Source of the DNA: Chrysochromulina tobinii
Taxonomy: Eukaryota; Haptophyta; Prymnesiales; Chrysochromulinaceae
Direction of reading: 5' to 3'
Length of the DNA stretch: 34,162 nt
NCBI GenBank assembly: GCA_001275005.1
Contig: JWZX01003084.1
Span: 1 to 34,162, forward strand
Within the stretch, counting starts at the first letter, position 1. Each line of letters opens with the position of its first letter. The notes under the pieces were generated by a model that was given only the letters and a program-made list of their open reading frames with translations, did no database searches and was not told the origin of the DNA. Position numbers and translations under genes: made by a program. Below, one piece after another: positions 27,207 through 34,162 of the stretch.

Positions 27207-28348
27207 TCAGTGGTTGTACTTGTTCATGAAGACCACCTTGAGGTTGGAATCGATCAGGTCACCGCCCACCTTGGTCTCACTCAGCGGAAGGCCCGTGTTC
27301 GGGTCCTTGCGGGTCAGGAGCGCAACGGCCTGCACATGGTTGATGCAGATCACGCCATCGACGCTCAGGAGCGTGTCGCCTACCGAAATCCCAGCCTTGA
27401 ACACAAGTCCGTGGGTGACTACTTTCTCCACCTGCGATGTACGAGCAGGGTTCAATGCGTGGCAATCAGTGGCAATCAGTGGCAATCAGTGACGACAACC
27501 GTTGGCGATCAGTGGCTTTATTGCACCTTGACACCTGGCCGCCCTACACGATCCTGGTCCACGACGGTGATCCCGAGGGGCATGTCGACACCGAGCTTGC
27601 CGAGGGTGACCTCAGTCGACTGGCCCCAGAGCACGAGGCGCACCTCGCCGAGGCACTCATTCATGAGCGACACCGCCTGTTCATGCGAATCCACGAGCTG
27701 CTCGTTCACTGCGATGATCGTGTCGCCGCAGTAGATTGCCGCCGCATCGGCCAGCGAGCCCCTTCGGATGCGCTTGAGCAGCACGCCGCGCGTCGTGTGC
27801 GCCAGGTTGGAGCACGTCATGCCAAGATCGCCCTTGGTCTTGTCGAGCGTCACCGCACGCGTTGAGCCCGACGCCGTCAGCGTGAGCCGCCGCCCCTCTG
27901 CCGCCATGTCGAGGATCTGCATGGCCGCCACGTGCGATTTGACCTCCTCGCCGTCGATGGCGCGCAGCTGATCGCCCACGTTCAGGCCGTTGCGCGCTGC
28001 CTGGCCGGTCGGGTTCAGGCCCGACACGATCACGCCGAGTGTGGGGTGCGTCTGCAACTTGATCCCATGCTTGGGCTCCTTGGAAGACCGATCAATCTTG
28101 AGGCCGACGTGCTTTTCGGCCACCCACGAGTCGGAGGCATCCTCATCCCCTCCAAGCATGCTCTCCTTGTAGTTCGAAGAGTCAAGCTTGCTGTGCTGCC
28201 GGCCGCCGCCGTACGGACTGCTGCGCGTTGCCTTGCGGCTCTTGAGCATGCGGAACGGACCTCCGGGTGAAGACGCGTTGGCCGAGGCGTTCTCGTCCTG
28301 CGAGGATCCGAGGGGTGCGGACGAGAACATCTTTCCAAAGAACGACAT
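27207..28348 (-). CDS. Three-PDZ-domain scaffold protein, two exons
   Basis: The spliced product is 348 residues. PDZ1 (about 78-158) has GVIVSGLNPTGQAARNGLNVGDQLRAIDG. PDZ2 (about 160-240) has GVLLKRIRRGSLADAAAIYCGDTIIAVNE. PDZ3 (about 242-345) begins with VTLGKLGVDMPLGITVV in exon 1 and continues with HGLVFKAGISVGDTLLSVDG in exon 2. The first exon reads into a stop just after VGRPGVKV. Removing 27432-27526 joins GVK to VEKVV in frame and completes PDZ3, which is strong evidence for the intron. The first 75 residues are Ser/Gly-rich and disordered. PDZ domains usually bind C-terminal peptides and tether membrane complexes. No membrane span is present; the partner is unknown. ATG 28348 is the first in frame. 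Confidence 0.8.
27432..27526 (-). other. Intron of the PDZ gene (95 bp) with three tandem ACTGATTGCC units
   Basis: On the sense strand it reads AAG|GTGCAA ... CGCAG|GTGGAG, phase 0. Three exact tandem 10-bp units (GGCAATCAGT on the plus strand, 27461-27490) sit in the middle, and a fourth diverged unit lies near 27504-27513. Each unit carries CTGAT on the sense strand. Confidence 0.85.
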
Positions 28349-28695
28349 TGTGGACGCTTTGAAGGGAGCGCTCGTCTTTGGTCATTTTCGTGGAATTTCG
28401 ATCACACGAGATCACGGATGATCGGTCCACCGTAAGTAACTCACTCAACAACTCCCAGGTTAGGCTTCCTGATCTGTTACCGTACCGTCCTCGGCAGCAC
28501 CTCTTGCTTTGTAGCAATTTTCCACTTGCAGCTTGTCAACAAAGCGGGCGAATACTGCTTTGCCTTTGGCAACCAGACCTTTCTTATCGACGGCGCTAAG
28601 CACTTGGTCATCGATGCCGCTGGTGCATGGCACGTGTGTCGTAACACAAACGACCACAAAACGAGTATCATAGGAGCGCTCCATCAGTCGGTCGG
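28349..28695. other. Gap between PDZ and BolA genes
   Basis: Both flanking genes are on the minus strand, so this holds the BolA 3' UTR and the PDZ promoter. A minus-strand frame at 28460-28741 (93 residues) encodes a Lys-rich C-terminal half without a recognised domain and overlaps the BolA gene. I do not call it. Confidence 0.4.
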
Positions 28696-28962
28696 TCAGC
28701 TGCTCGTTTGTTGTTTGGCCTCGTACTGCTTGGGCGTCCATGTCTTCATGCTAAAGGCGTGGATGGCCTTCATCGGTTCGGCTATCACGTCATTCACCGC
28801 ACGCTGGCGGTCGAGCAACCCCATGCCGTCGAAGGCTGCGCTTACGACAATGGCCTCAAACTTAGAGCCGCAACCGTCGCTCGTATCGACGACCTCGACG
28901 TGCTCTGGCACGAGCGAGCTGCCGGTGAGCAGCTCCGTCAGCTCCGCGGCGGTCACCGGCAT
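28696..28962 (-). CDS. BOLA2: BolA-like protein (BolA2 type)
   Basis: The 88-residue product is a complete BolA domain. HVEVVDTSDGCGSKFEAIVV forms the first strands and loop with the GCG motif. FDGMGLLDRQRAVNDVI is the helix-turn region, and KAIHAFSMKTWTPKQY carries the conserved invariant His in the IHA context. BolA proteins partner with monothiol CGFS glutaredoxins to bind a [2Fe-2S] cluster in iron sensing or cluster trafficking. The lack of an N-terminal targeting extension suggests the cytosolic or nuclear BolA2-type member, though the exact paralogue is inferred. ATG 28962 gives the normal family length. The gene is divergent from the neighbouring coiled-coil gene. Confidence 0.9.
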   Translation of the reverse strand: MPVTAAELTELLTGSSLVPEHVEVVDTSDGCGSKFEAIVVSAAFDGMGLLDRQRAVNDVIAEPMKAIHAFSMKTWTPKQYEAKQQTSS

Positions 28963-29227
28963 GAACGTCAGCCGTCGTCGGTCAAGCTCCGGTTGGAGGC
29001 TGCCTTGGAGGCCTGGAGCCGAGGAGCGTGAAAGTCATGCGATCTGTGAACGGGCTGCAAAAAAGAGAATTGGTCTACTCAGGACGAACGACAAGGTCAG
29101 GCTGACCCCGGGTCGACCTCCAACGCGTGAATGTGCCGTGAGGTGTGTCCATGAATGAAGTGCGGCCGAGAGTTGGCATTCCTTCGACGTTCAACTCTTC
29201 AACCCCAGTCCCCTGCTGATCGCAACG
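28963..29227. promoter_or_regulatory. Divergent promoter BolA / coiled-coil gene
   Basis: A 265-bp gap separates the two divergent ATGs. No TACATGTA or TATA element is obvious. Confidence 0.45.
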
Positions 29228-31411
29228 ATGGACGGCTTGGGCCTCGGCCTCACGGGGAGCGCGAAGCCCTTATTAGTACGTCCTGTACAGCTGGAGCCAC
29301 CGAAGCTCCCGACCCTTCCGACGAAGCAGGGCCGGCCTTCGCTGACGAGCCATTCGCTCAACATGGACGTGCGAGGTGTGGCAGCCACGCGGCCACTGCT
29401 CATATTCAGCGCCACAGGGACGTCACATCATGGAGCCGGCCGCCCCGTGTATGGCGATGACGCCACCGGCAGCTCCTCTTCGTCATCAGCGTCGGGACAG
29501 ATCAGTCCTCCTGGAGCTCCTCTGGCTCTTGGCCGCAGCCTCGCAGGCAAGTTGGTGGCGCGCGCACCTCCCGAGGCGCTGCGCCGGCCCGCGGGGCCTG
29601 GCAGCGCCGGCTCAAGCGCCGGTGCAAGCAGCAGCAGCAGCAGCGCCGCCGTGGCAGCGGAGGGCCTTCTGACAGGCGGGCCTGCAGCGCACCTGCGCAC
29701 CAGCAGCAGCGGCGGAGCCGGAGCTGGCGGCGTGATGGACGCGGATGCGATCGAGCAGCTGCGGCTGCGCGCGGTGCGTCGACTGCGTGAGCAGCGCGAG
29801 CAGCGCGAGCAACAGCAGGCCGAGGAGCGACAGCGCTTGACCGAGGCCAAGACGCGCGCCAACAAAATGGAGCAGAAGTCGCGCGACCTCAAGGAGGCGG
29901 CCGAGCAGAGGCGAGCGGAGGTTTACGCGATCAACACGCTCATGGCGGCGCGCGACGATGGGGCGTTCCGCGTCTTCGTGGCCGCGCGCCGCAGCGAAAT
30001 TGACGCCATCGAGGCGCGTCACGATCGCGAGATGGCCGAGTTCGAAGAGTCGAAGGGGCGGGAAGCACAGGCGAAAGAGGCTGCGATCCAAAAGAGGCTG
30101 CGGGCGGCGTCGGACGAGGTGGCGCGCGCGAGGCTTCAAGCGGAGGCGGAGGCCGCGGAGAGCGTCAAGGGGAGGGAGTCGCGTAAGGAGGAGATCCGCA
30201 CGAAGGAGGAGGAGCGCGAAGTGTGGCGCTCGCAGGTCTACGCGATCAACAAGCTCATGGCCGCTCGGGACGCGAGCGCGTATGGGGAGTTCAAGCGATC
30301 GCGCGGCGCGGAGTACGACGAGGCGCCCGAGACGGCGCAGCCCTCCTCGCCACCCCCGCGCCCGCGTCCGAGCAGCCCGCGGCACGGGCGCGATCTCATG
30401 TATCCGGACCCGATCTCTGAGGAGGACAAGCTCAAGCCATACCGCACGGCAAGCAGCCTCATCAGTAAGTCCGCGTGCGCGGGATGGCCCTCCGTAGCGA
30501 GAAAGAGCAAAGACGTGAGCGCCCGCAGCGGTGCCGACGGGGGGTCCGCCGCTGGCAGCAGGAAGAGCGGCCCGCCGGGCGAGCGCTGCGGTGGGCGCTC
30601 ATCCTCGAGCGGCACGACCGACGCCGACTTGCAGATTGCCGACGCGAAGATGGCTCTGCTGTTGAATCACGGACTCAACCGCACGTGGGGTGGGCCAGGG
30701 GAAAGAGACCTTGGCGCGGACAGCGGCGACGAGCGCGATGCGGCGATCGTGGCGCGTCTGGCGCGCCCGCGGGAGGGGCAACGGGATTATGACCTCGACG
30801 ACGCCAAGGCGCGCAAGGCGGCCACGGTGTGGCAGCAGCAGCAGCAGCAAGAAAAGGAGCGGCACGCGCGGCGCGAGCATAAGCGCGAGGAGACGTTCCA
30901 CGCGCGCGAGGAGCGCGAGATCTTCCGCGCGCAGGTCTATGCGATGAATCGGCTCTTCCGAGCAAAGGAGGAGGCGTCCTTCGAGCAGTTCCGGCTCCAG
31001 CGTGAGGCAGAAGGGTTGGACTCGATGAGTGCTCCATCGAACATGGCACGCGAGTTGGCCGACGCGGAGGCAGCCGAGGCGGCGTCTGTCGGGCCCATGC
31101 TGAGCGGCCCCAAGGCCACCGCCGCCTCGCGTCGCCTCGATCGCCTCCTCGCTGAGACGCTCGAACCGCCCAAGGGCGCGAATTCGACTGTGGATCCTCT
31201 CGTTCAGACCTTGCTCAATGGAAATGCCGCGCCGCCCTCGCGGTCGTTGCCCCTCCCGCCGCCACCGATGGTGGCGGCCGCAGGCCCGCTGGCCTCTCCA
31301 CGAGCGAGCCGCATTGGCAAGTTTGATCCGGCACAAAGGCTGCTGCAGAACTCGCCGTACGCCAAATCACTCAACGCTCAAGTTGCCGATGCCGCCGCGG
31401 CCGCCTTCTGA
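29228..31411 (+). CDS. Coiled-coil protein with three copies of a VYAIN-LM motif
   Basis: I recognise no known family in this 727-residue product. Residues 1-175 are disordered with Ser-, Gly- and Ala-rich stretches. A charged helical region follows (REQREQREQQQAEERQRL). Three copies of a motif of about 27 residues stand out: RRAEVYAINTLMAARDDGAF, then WRSQVYAINKLMAARDASAY, then FRAQVYAMNRLFRAKEEASF. Each follows an Arg/Glu-rich helix and precedes a Phe and basic residues. The first two are near residues 230-260 and 335-365, and the third near 565-590. A Pro/Ser-rich hinge separates the second and third. The third lies in a Gln/Glu-rich helix with a QQQQQ run. A GTAAGT donor-like sequence at 30465 was considered and rejected. 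The protein may be a cytoskeletal or ciliary component (inference). Confidence 0.75.
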   Translation: MDGLGLGLTGSAKPLLVRPVQLEPPKLPTLPTKQGRPSLTSHSLNMDVRGVAATRPLLIFSATGTSHHGAGRPVYGDDATGSSSSSSASGQISPPGAPLALGRSLAGKLVARAPPEALRRPAGPGSAGSSAGASSSSSSAAVAAEGLLTGGPAAHLRTSSSGGAGAGGVMDADAIEQLRLRAVRRLREQREQREQQQAEERQRLTEAKTRANKMEQKSRDLKEAAEQRRAEVYAINTLMAARDDGAFRVFVAARRSEIDAIEARHDREMAEFEESKGREAQAKEAAIQKRLRAASDEVARARLQAEAEAAESVKGRESRKEEIRTKEEEREVWRSQVYAINKLMAARDASAYGEFKRSRGAEYDEAPETAQPSSPPPRPRPSSPRHGRDLMYPDPISEEDKLKPYRTASSLISKSACAGWPSVARKSKDVSARSGADGGSAAGSRKSGPPGERCGGRSSSSGTTDADLQIADAKMALLLNHGLNRTWGGPGERDLGADSGDERDAAIVARLARPREGQRDYDLDDAKARKAATVWQQQQQQEKERHARREHKREETFHAREEREIFRAQVYAMNRLFRAKEEASFEQFRLQREAEGLDSMSAPSNMARELADAEAAEAASVGPMLSGPKATAASRRLDRLLAETLEPPKGANSTVDPLVQTLLNGNAAPPSRSLPLPPPPMVAAAGPLASPRASRIGKFDPAQRLLQNSPYAKSLNAQVADAAAAAF

Positions 31412-31784
31412 CGTTGTACATTCACATCTGAGCCCGAACCGGAACTCTCCTGGTCACTGCGGCCGTGCGTTCACGGCCACGCAATCTCGCCCGTGCACCG
31501 CAGCGCGCCTGTGCTCACATGTGGTGTGGATGCTGTATCAGGTTCGATCGCTGCGGCTTTCGAACTTGGCGGATCTGGATGTCTTGCCAAAGTATTCGAG
31601 CTATTGCCCTATGCGGCTATGGCCGGACCGTCACGATTCAGCGTCGTGTCAGTTCTCAGTTTTCTGTTTTGTGTTCGATAAAGATGTTACATCCGCATGC
31701 AAAATCTGTTCATATGGAATATGATTACTTCCTTTGACTTTGTGCACTTCGTTCATCTTCATCACTCAGTTGTTGATCTATCAC
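31412..31784. other. Intergenic region upstream of the FkbM gene
   Basis: No gene is supported. An ACATGT core lies at 31517-31522. The FkbM frame stays open without ATG for some 50 bases before ATG 31785, so an upstream exon or signal peptide could exist. TTCATCTTCATCACTCAG just before the start also resembles a splice acceptor. Confidence 0.4.
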
Positions 31785-33470
31785 ATGCCGTCGACGAGGC
31801 TGAACGCCACCGTTGAACAGCCTCGTTGGCCGGGGCGGCCATTCCACGTGGCATGTCCGACCGGAACGCTGGCTGAGCACTGCGCTCTTTTGTCCAGAAC
31901 GTCCAAGATGGCAGTCGTGCGCGAGCGGAAGGGGCCTGGCTGCTCAGAGCCAGAGGATGACACAGCCGAAGTGCTGTCCTCGCTGCTGGAGGGCTGCGAC
32001 ACTCGCAACTGCCTCTACGTGGACGTGGGCTGTAACATCGGCTACTTTGCAATGCACGCGGCCGCGCTCGGTGCGCACGTCGACTGCGCTGAGCCTACGC
32101 CATTCTACGTCGATGCGATAAACACATCAATCGCATTGAACCATTTCCCTGAAGGGCAGGTGAAGCTGCGGCAGGTCGCCATCACTGCAGCACCCGCAAA
32201 ACCCGCGGTTCCTAGGGATGGAATCCCTTACAGCTGGCGAATGGTGATGCAAGCGAGCTCAGCTTCAGATCCGAGCGAGCTCACCTTCTCCAGCGCGTAT
32301 GCACCTTGCGACATCGGCCTGGCCGAGCAGCGGCGCCTCCGGAACTGGAAAGTGCCGACGATGCCGTTGGAGCAGCTCCTGCGCGGCCGTCGCGTGGACC
32401 TGCTCAAGATCGACGTGGACTCGATCGAAGGGGCGCTGCTGCACACGGTGGTGGGTATGGTTCGACGTGATGAGACACGCGTGCAATCAATCCTAATCGA
32501 GCTCGGCGATGACGCGCTCGGCTTCGCACACTGCGAGAACGGCACGTCGGTAGCCAGCAGCGCTCTGACGGCCTACTACTGCAAGAGGTACGCGAGCAGC
32601 CGACCCTCCGCCCACGGGCCGCGGTTTGGGGACGCCGATGACCTGTGGCAGATGCAGCACGAGCTCAATTACAGGTGAGCAATACCCTTCTGCATTTCAC
32701 AGTTCTTGTCATAAGCACTTCTATTCACACCATTCGCCTGAGTGCCATAGGTGTGACACCACTGACACCTTTCGGATGGCCTCTCCATGCATGGTTCCAT
32801 GCATGGCACCTGAGATGGCACTGTGAACCTCTATAAGCCTGACCCAAACCCTCAGCCTCAGCCTCAGCCTCACCCTCACCCTCGCCCTCACCCTAACTCT
32901 CACCCTAACCCTCTCCCCCCCCCAACTGCAGCATCTTTCGCATCAACGTGCATACGAACCGCGAGTTGCTCGACTGGCGAGGTCGCGATCGCAACCCTGT
33001 GCCGTCTCCGCTGCAGCGGGGCTGGCTGCCAGTGCGGGGTCTGCGGGCGATGCGCCAAGTGGAGTACCTTCTGCCCGGCACGGCGCGCAACGAGTACCCC
33101 GCCTTGCTACGCAAGTATCAATCGGTCCTCATCACGCGTGAGCCGCTCCTCGAGCTCGTAACCCATCACCCACTCGACCTAGGTGAGCGGTTGTGGGCTT
33201 GTGGCTCACGTGCTCCCCTAACCCTAACCTTACCTCTACACAGCATCATCCTAACCCTGCCCCAAAACCCCGTACTTAGGCCTCGCCGGACTCTACGGAG
33301 CCGGACTCATCGAGAATCAACGTGGCGCACGCGGGGGATCGTGGACGGCGCTCGCTGCGCTCAATGAGGGCAACCCGGCCGTGTATGGAGCGGCCGGCGG
33401 TGTGCAGACGTGGGCCGATCCAAAGAGCGGATCGCGAGCGTACGTGGGCTCTCCCGAGTCTGTGCTGTGA
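31785..33470 (+). CDS. FkbM-family methyltransferase, three exons
   Basis: The spliced product is 443 residues. LYVDVGCNIGYFAMHAAALG near residues 78-98 is the SAM-binding motif I, followed by AHVDCAEPTP with the acidic residue after beta-2. DLLKIDVDSIEGALL near residue 205 is the diagnostic FkbM motif. FkbM proteins O-methylate sugars and other hydroxyl groups. Exon 1 reads past a GTGAGC donor into a stop at 32676. Joining 31785-32674, 32932-33182 and 33280-33470 preserves the frame twice and gives a C-terminal extension of about 147 residues (SIFRINVHTNRELLDWRG ... GLYGAGLIENQRGARGG) that I do not recognise. ATG 31785 is the first in-frame ATG, but the hydrophobic FIFITQLLIY just upstream suggests a missing signal-anchor start. 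Confidence 0.75.
32675..32931 (+). other. First intron of the FkbM gene (257 bp) with CCCTAAC/CCCTCA repeats
   Basis: Donor ACAG|GTGAGC and acceptor CTGCAG|CATC, phase 2. It contains CAGCCTCAGCCT and CACCCTCACCCT arrays and two CCCTAAC units (CTAAC at 32893-32897 and 32905-32909), then a C-rich tract. A near-palindromic CCATGCATGG occurs twice near 32786-32806. Confidence 0.8.
33183..33279 (+). other. Second intron of the FkbM gene (97 bp) with CCCTAAC repeats
   Basis: Donor CTAG|GTGAGC and acceptor ACTTAG|GCCTC, phase 1. CTAAC occurs at 33218-33222, 33224-33228 and 33251-33255. The last one places its A 26 nt before the next exon. Confidence 0.75.
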
Positions 33471-34162
33471 TCGATGCAATCAGTTGCGAGTACTACTTGG
33501 AAGCTGACGCGTCCTGGGTCATCCCATACAATCCCATGCCGTTCCATGCATCCCTCCCACGCGCGTGTCCCCGAGCGGCACATGCGCCGTGGTGTGACGT
33601 CCCACGCGTATGTATCCGAGCGGCACATGCACCGCTGTGTGAATGGCGTGTGACTGTAGTGAGCCCATCCCTTATTGGATAGGACCAACAGCCAGGGTTC
33701 CAGGGAGGAGGCTTTAAATGGGACCGGCGACCGGGAGTCAGGGGGGGGCGCTGCGCACAGGCGGCAGCTAATATACAGTCACAGTTCAAGGAATTTTATT
33801 GTGGGGTGGTCTGCGGCTGCGTCGCAGCCGGCTTCAAAGGAAAAGAGTACTAATAAACTGCACTTGAAAACATGAAACTCCCCGTGACTGACAGAAAGAG
33901 CGGGGTCCACGCATGCAAAGCCAAGGCAGGCGGAATGCATGCAATTTTCAGGGCAGACTAGTGAATCATTCGTGACAGCAGCGGCGGTGTGAAACTCAGT
34001 ACAATTGTACCTTGCACAGTTGTTCATGTGGGCTCGCCGCCTCCGCGCCTCGGGCGATGCCGCGGCGAAAGAATGTGACGCAGCCACCTCGACCGCGCCG
34101 CGAGTGGCATTTTGCATCTCTGGCCTGGCGCGCTCCTTTGCGACGCCATTCATGCTCGATCA
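33471..34162. other. Right-edge region with a doubtful ORF and a 45-bp repeat
   Basis: The only candidate is a minus-strand frame at 33779-34153 encoding 124 residues. It has several Cys in its central part and no recognisable domain; it may be spurious or the end of a gene beyond the window. A two-copy repeat at 33555-33642 is described separately. Confidence 0.3.
33555..33642 (+). repeat. Two direct 43-bp copies downstream of the FkbM gene
   Basis: Copies at 33555-33597 and 33600-33642 share TCCCACGCG, then CCGAGCGGCACATGC and a GTGTGA end, differing at a handful of positions. The period is 45 bp. They lie in the 3' flank of the FkbM gene and have no evident coding role. Confidence 0.8.

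Noticed and set aside
28526-29158. A 210-residue plus-strand frame over the BolA gene.
   Set aside because: It is antisense to a clear BolA domain and has only Ser-rich low complexity.
29612-30385. A 257-residue minus-strand frame rich in Arg and Leu.
   Set aside because: It is antisense to the coiled-coil gene, where GC-rich codons leave the other strand open.
30465-30634. Possible intron in the VYAIN-repeat gene starting at a perfect GTAAGT.
   Set aside because: The best nearby acceptor (CTTGCAG at 30634) would break the reading frame, and the uninterrupted frame continues to 31411.
32880-32925. A CRISPR-like or true telomere array.
   Set aside because: The units are short, impure and end at a splice acceptor within a coding gene, so it is intron sequence and not a chromosome end or CRISPR.

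Overview
The window reads as nuclear DNA of a photosynthetic, flagellated protist with a plastid of secondary origin, most likely a haptophyte. It is GC-rich and has long open frames, monocistronic genes on both strands and a few short GT-AG introns. It encodes CFAP299, a conserved axonemal protein, and a small protein with a signal-plus-transit-like N-terminus. It also carries thioesterase, HPAT and FkbM genes of the kind found in algal genomes. The lineage is inferred from gene content and was not tested.

Layout, left to right. A thioesterase-like alpha/beta hydrolase with internal minisatellites (30-1436, +). A two-exon fucosyltransferase-like gene (2073-3891, +). A membrane-anchored PHB-depolymerase/feruloyl-esterase-type hydrolase (4503-5915, +). 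A GT25-type glycosyltransferase (6313-7113, -). A 2229-residue coiled-coil protein (7927-14616, -). A plastid-targeted single-span protein (15480-16061, -) head to head with a tandem-SAM membrane protein (16234-17244, +). CFAP299 (18079-18786, -) head to head with a GOST-like seven-TM protein ending in a polyserine tract (18993-20570, +). A hydroxyproline O-arabinosyltransferase-like enzyme (20786-22081, -) head to head with a leucine-rich-repeat protein (22319-23530, +). A kinase/EF-hand/double cyclic-nucleotide-binding-domain fusion (24137-26821, -). A three-PDZ protein with one intron (27207-28348, -). A BolA-like protein (28696-28962, -) head to head with a coiled-coil protein carrying a repeated ~27-residue motif (29228-31411, +). 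A three-exon FkbM-type methyltransferase (31785-33470, +). The right edge holds only a doubtful short ORF.

The genes do not form an operon. Four of them plausibly act on glycans in the secretory pathway (fucosyltransferase-like, GT25-like, HPAT-like, FkbM-like), and CFAP299 belongs to the flagellum. Four divergent pairs have start-to-start gaps of about 170-265 bp, which suggests shared promoters.

The most interesting signals are three. (1) All four introns I could define by reading frame contain several copies of a branch-point-like CTRAY pentamer, as repeated CTGATTGC units in two genes and as CCCTAAC telomere-like units in the third. (2) A palindromic TACATGTA-type motif recurs upstream of many of the genes. 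(3) The window holds the kinase-EF-CNB-CNB fusion and several uncharacterised repeat proteins.
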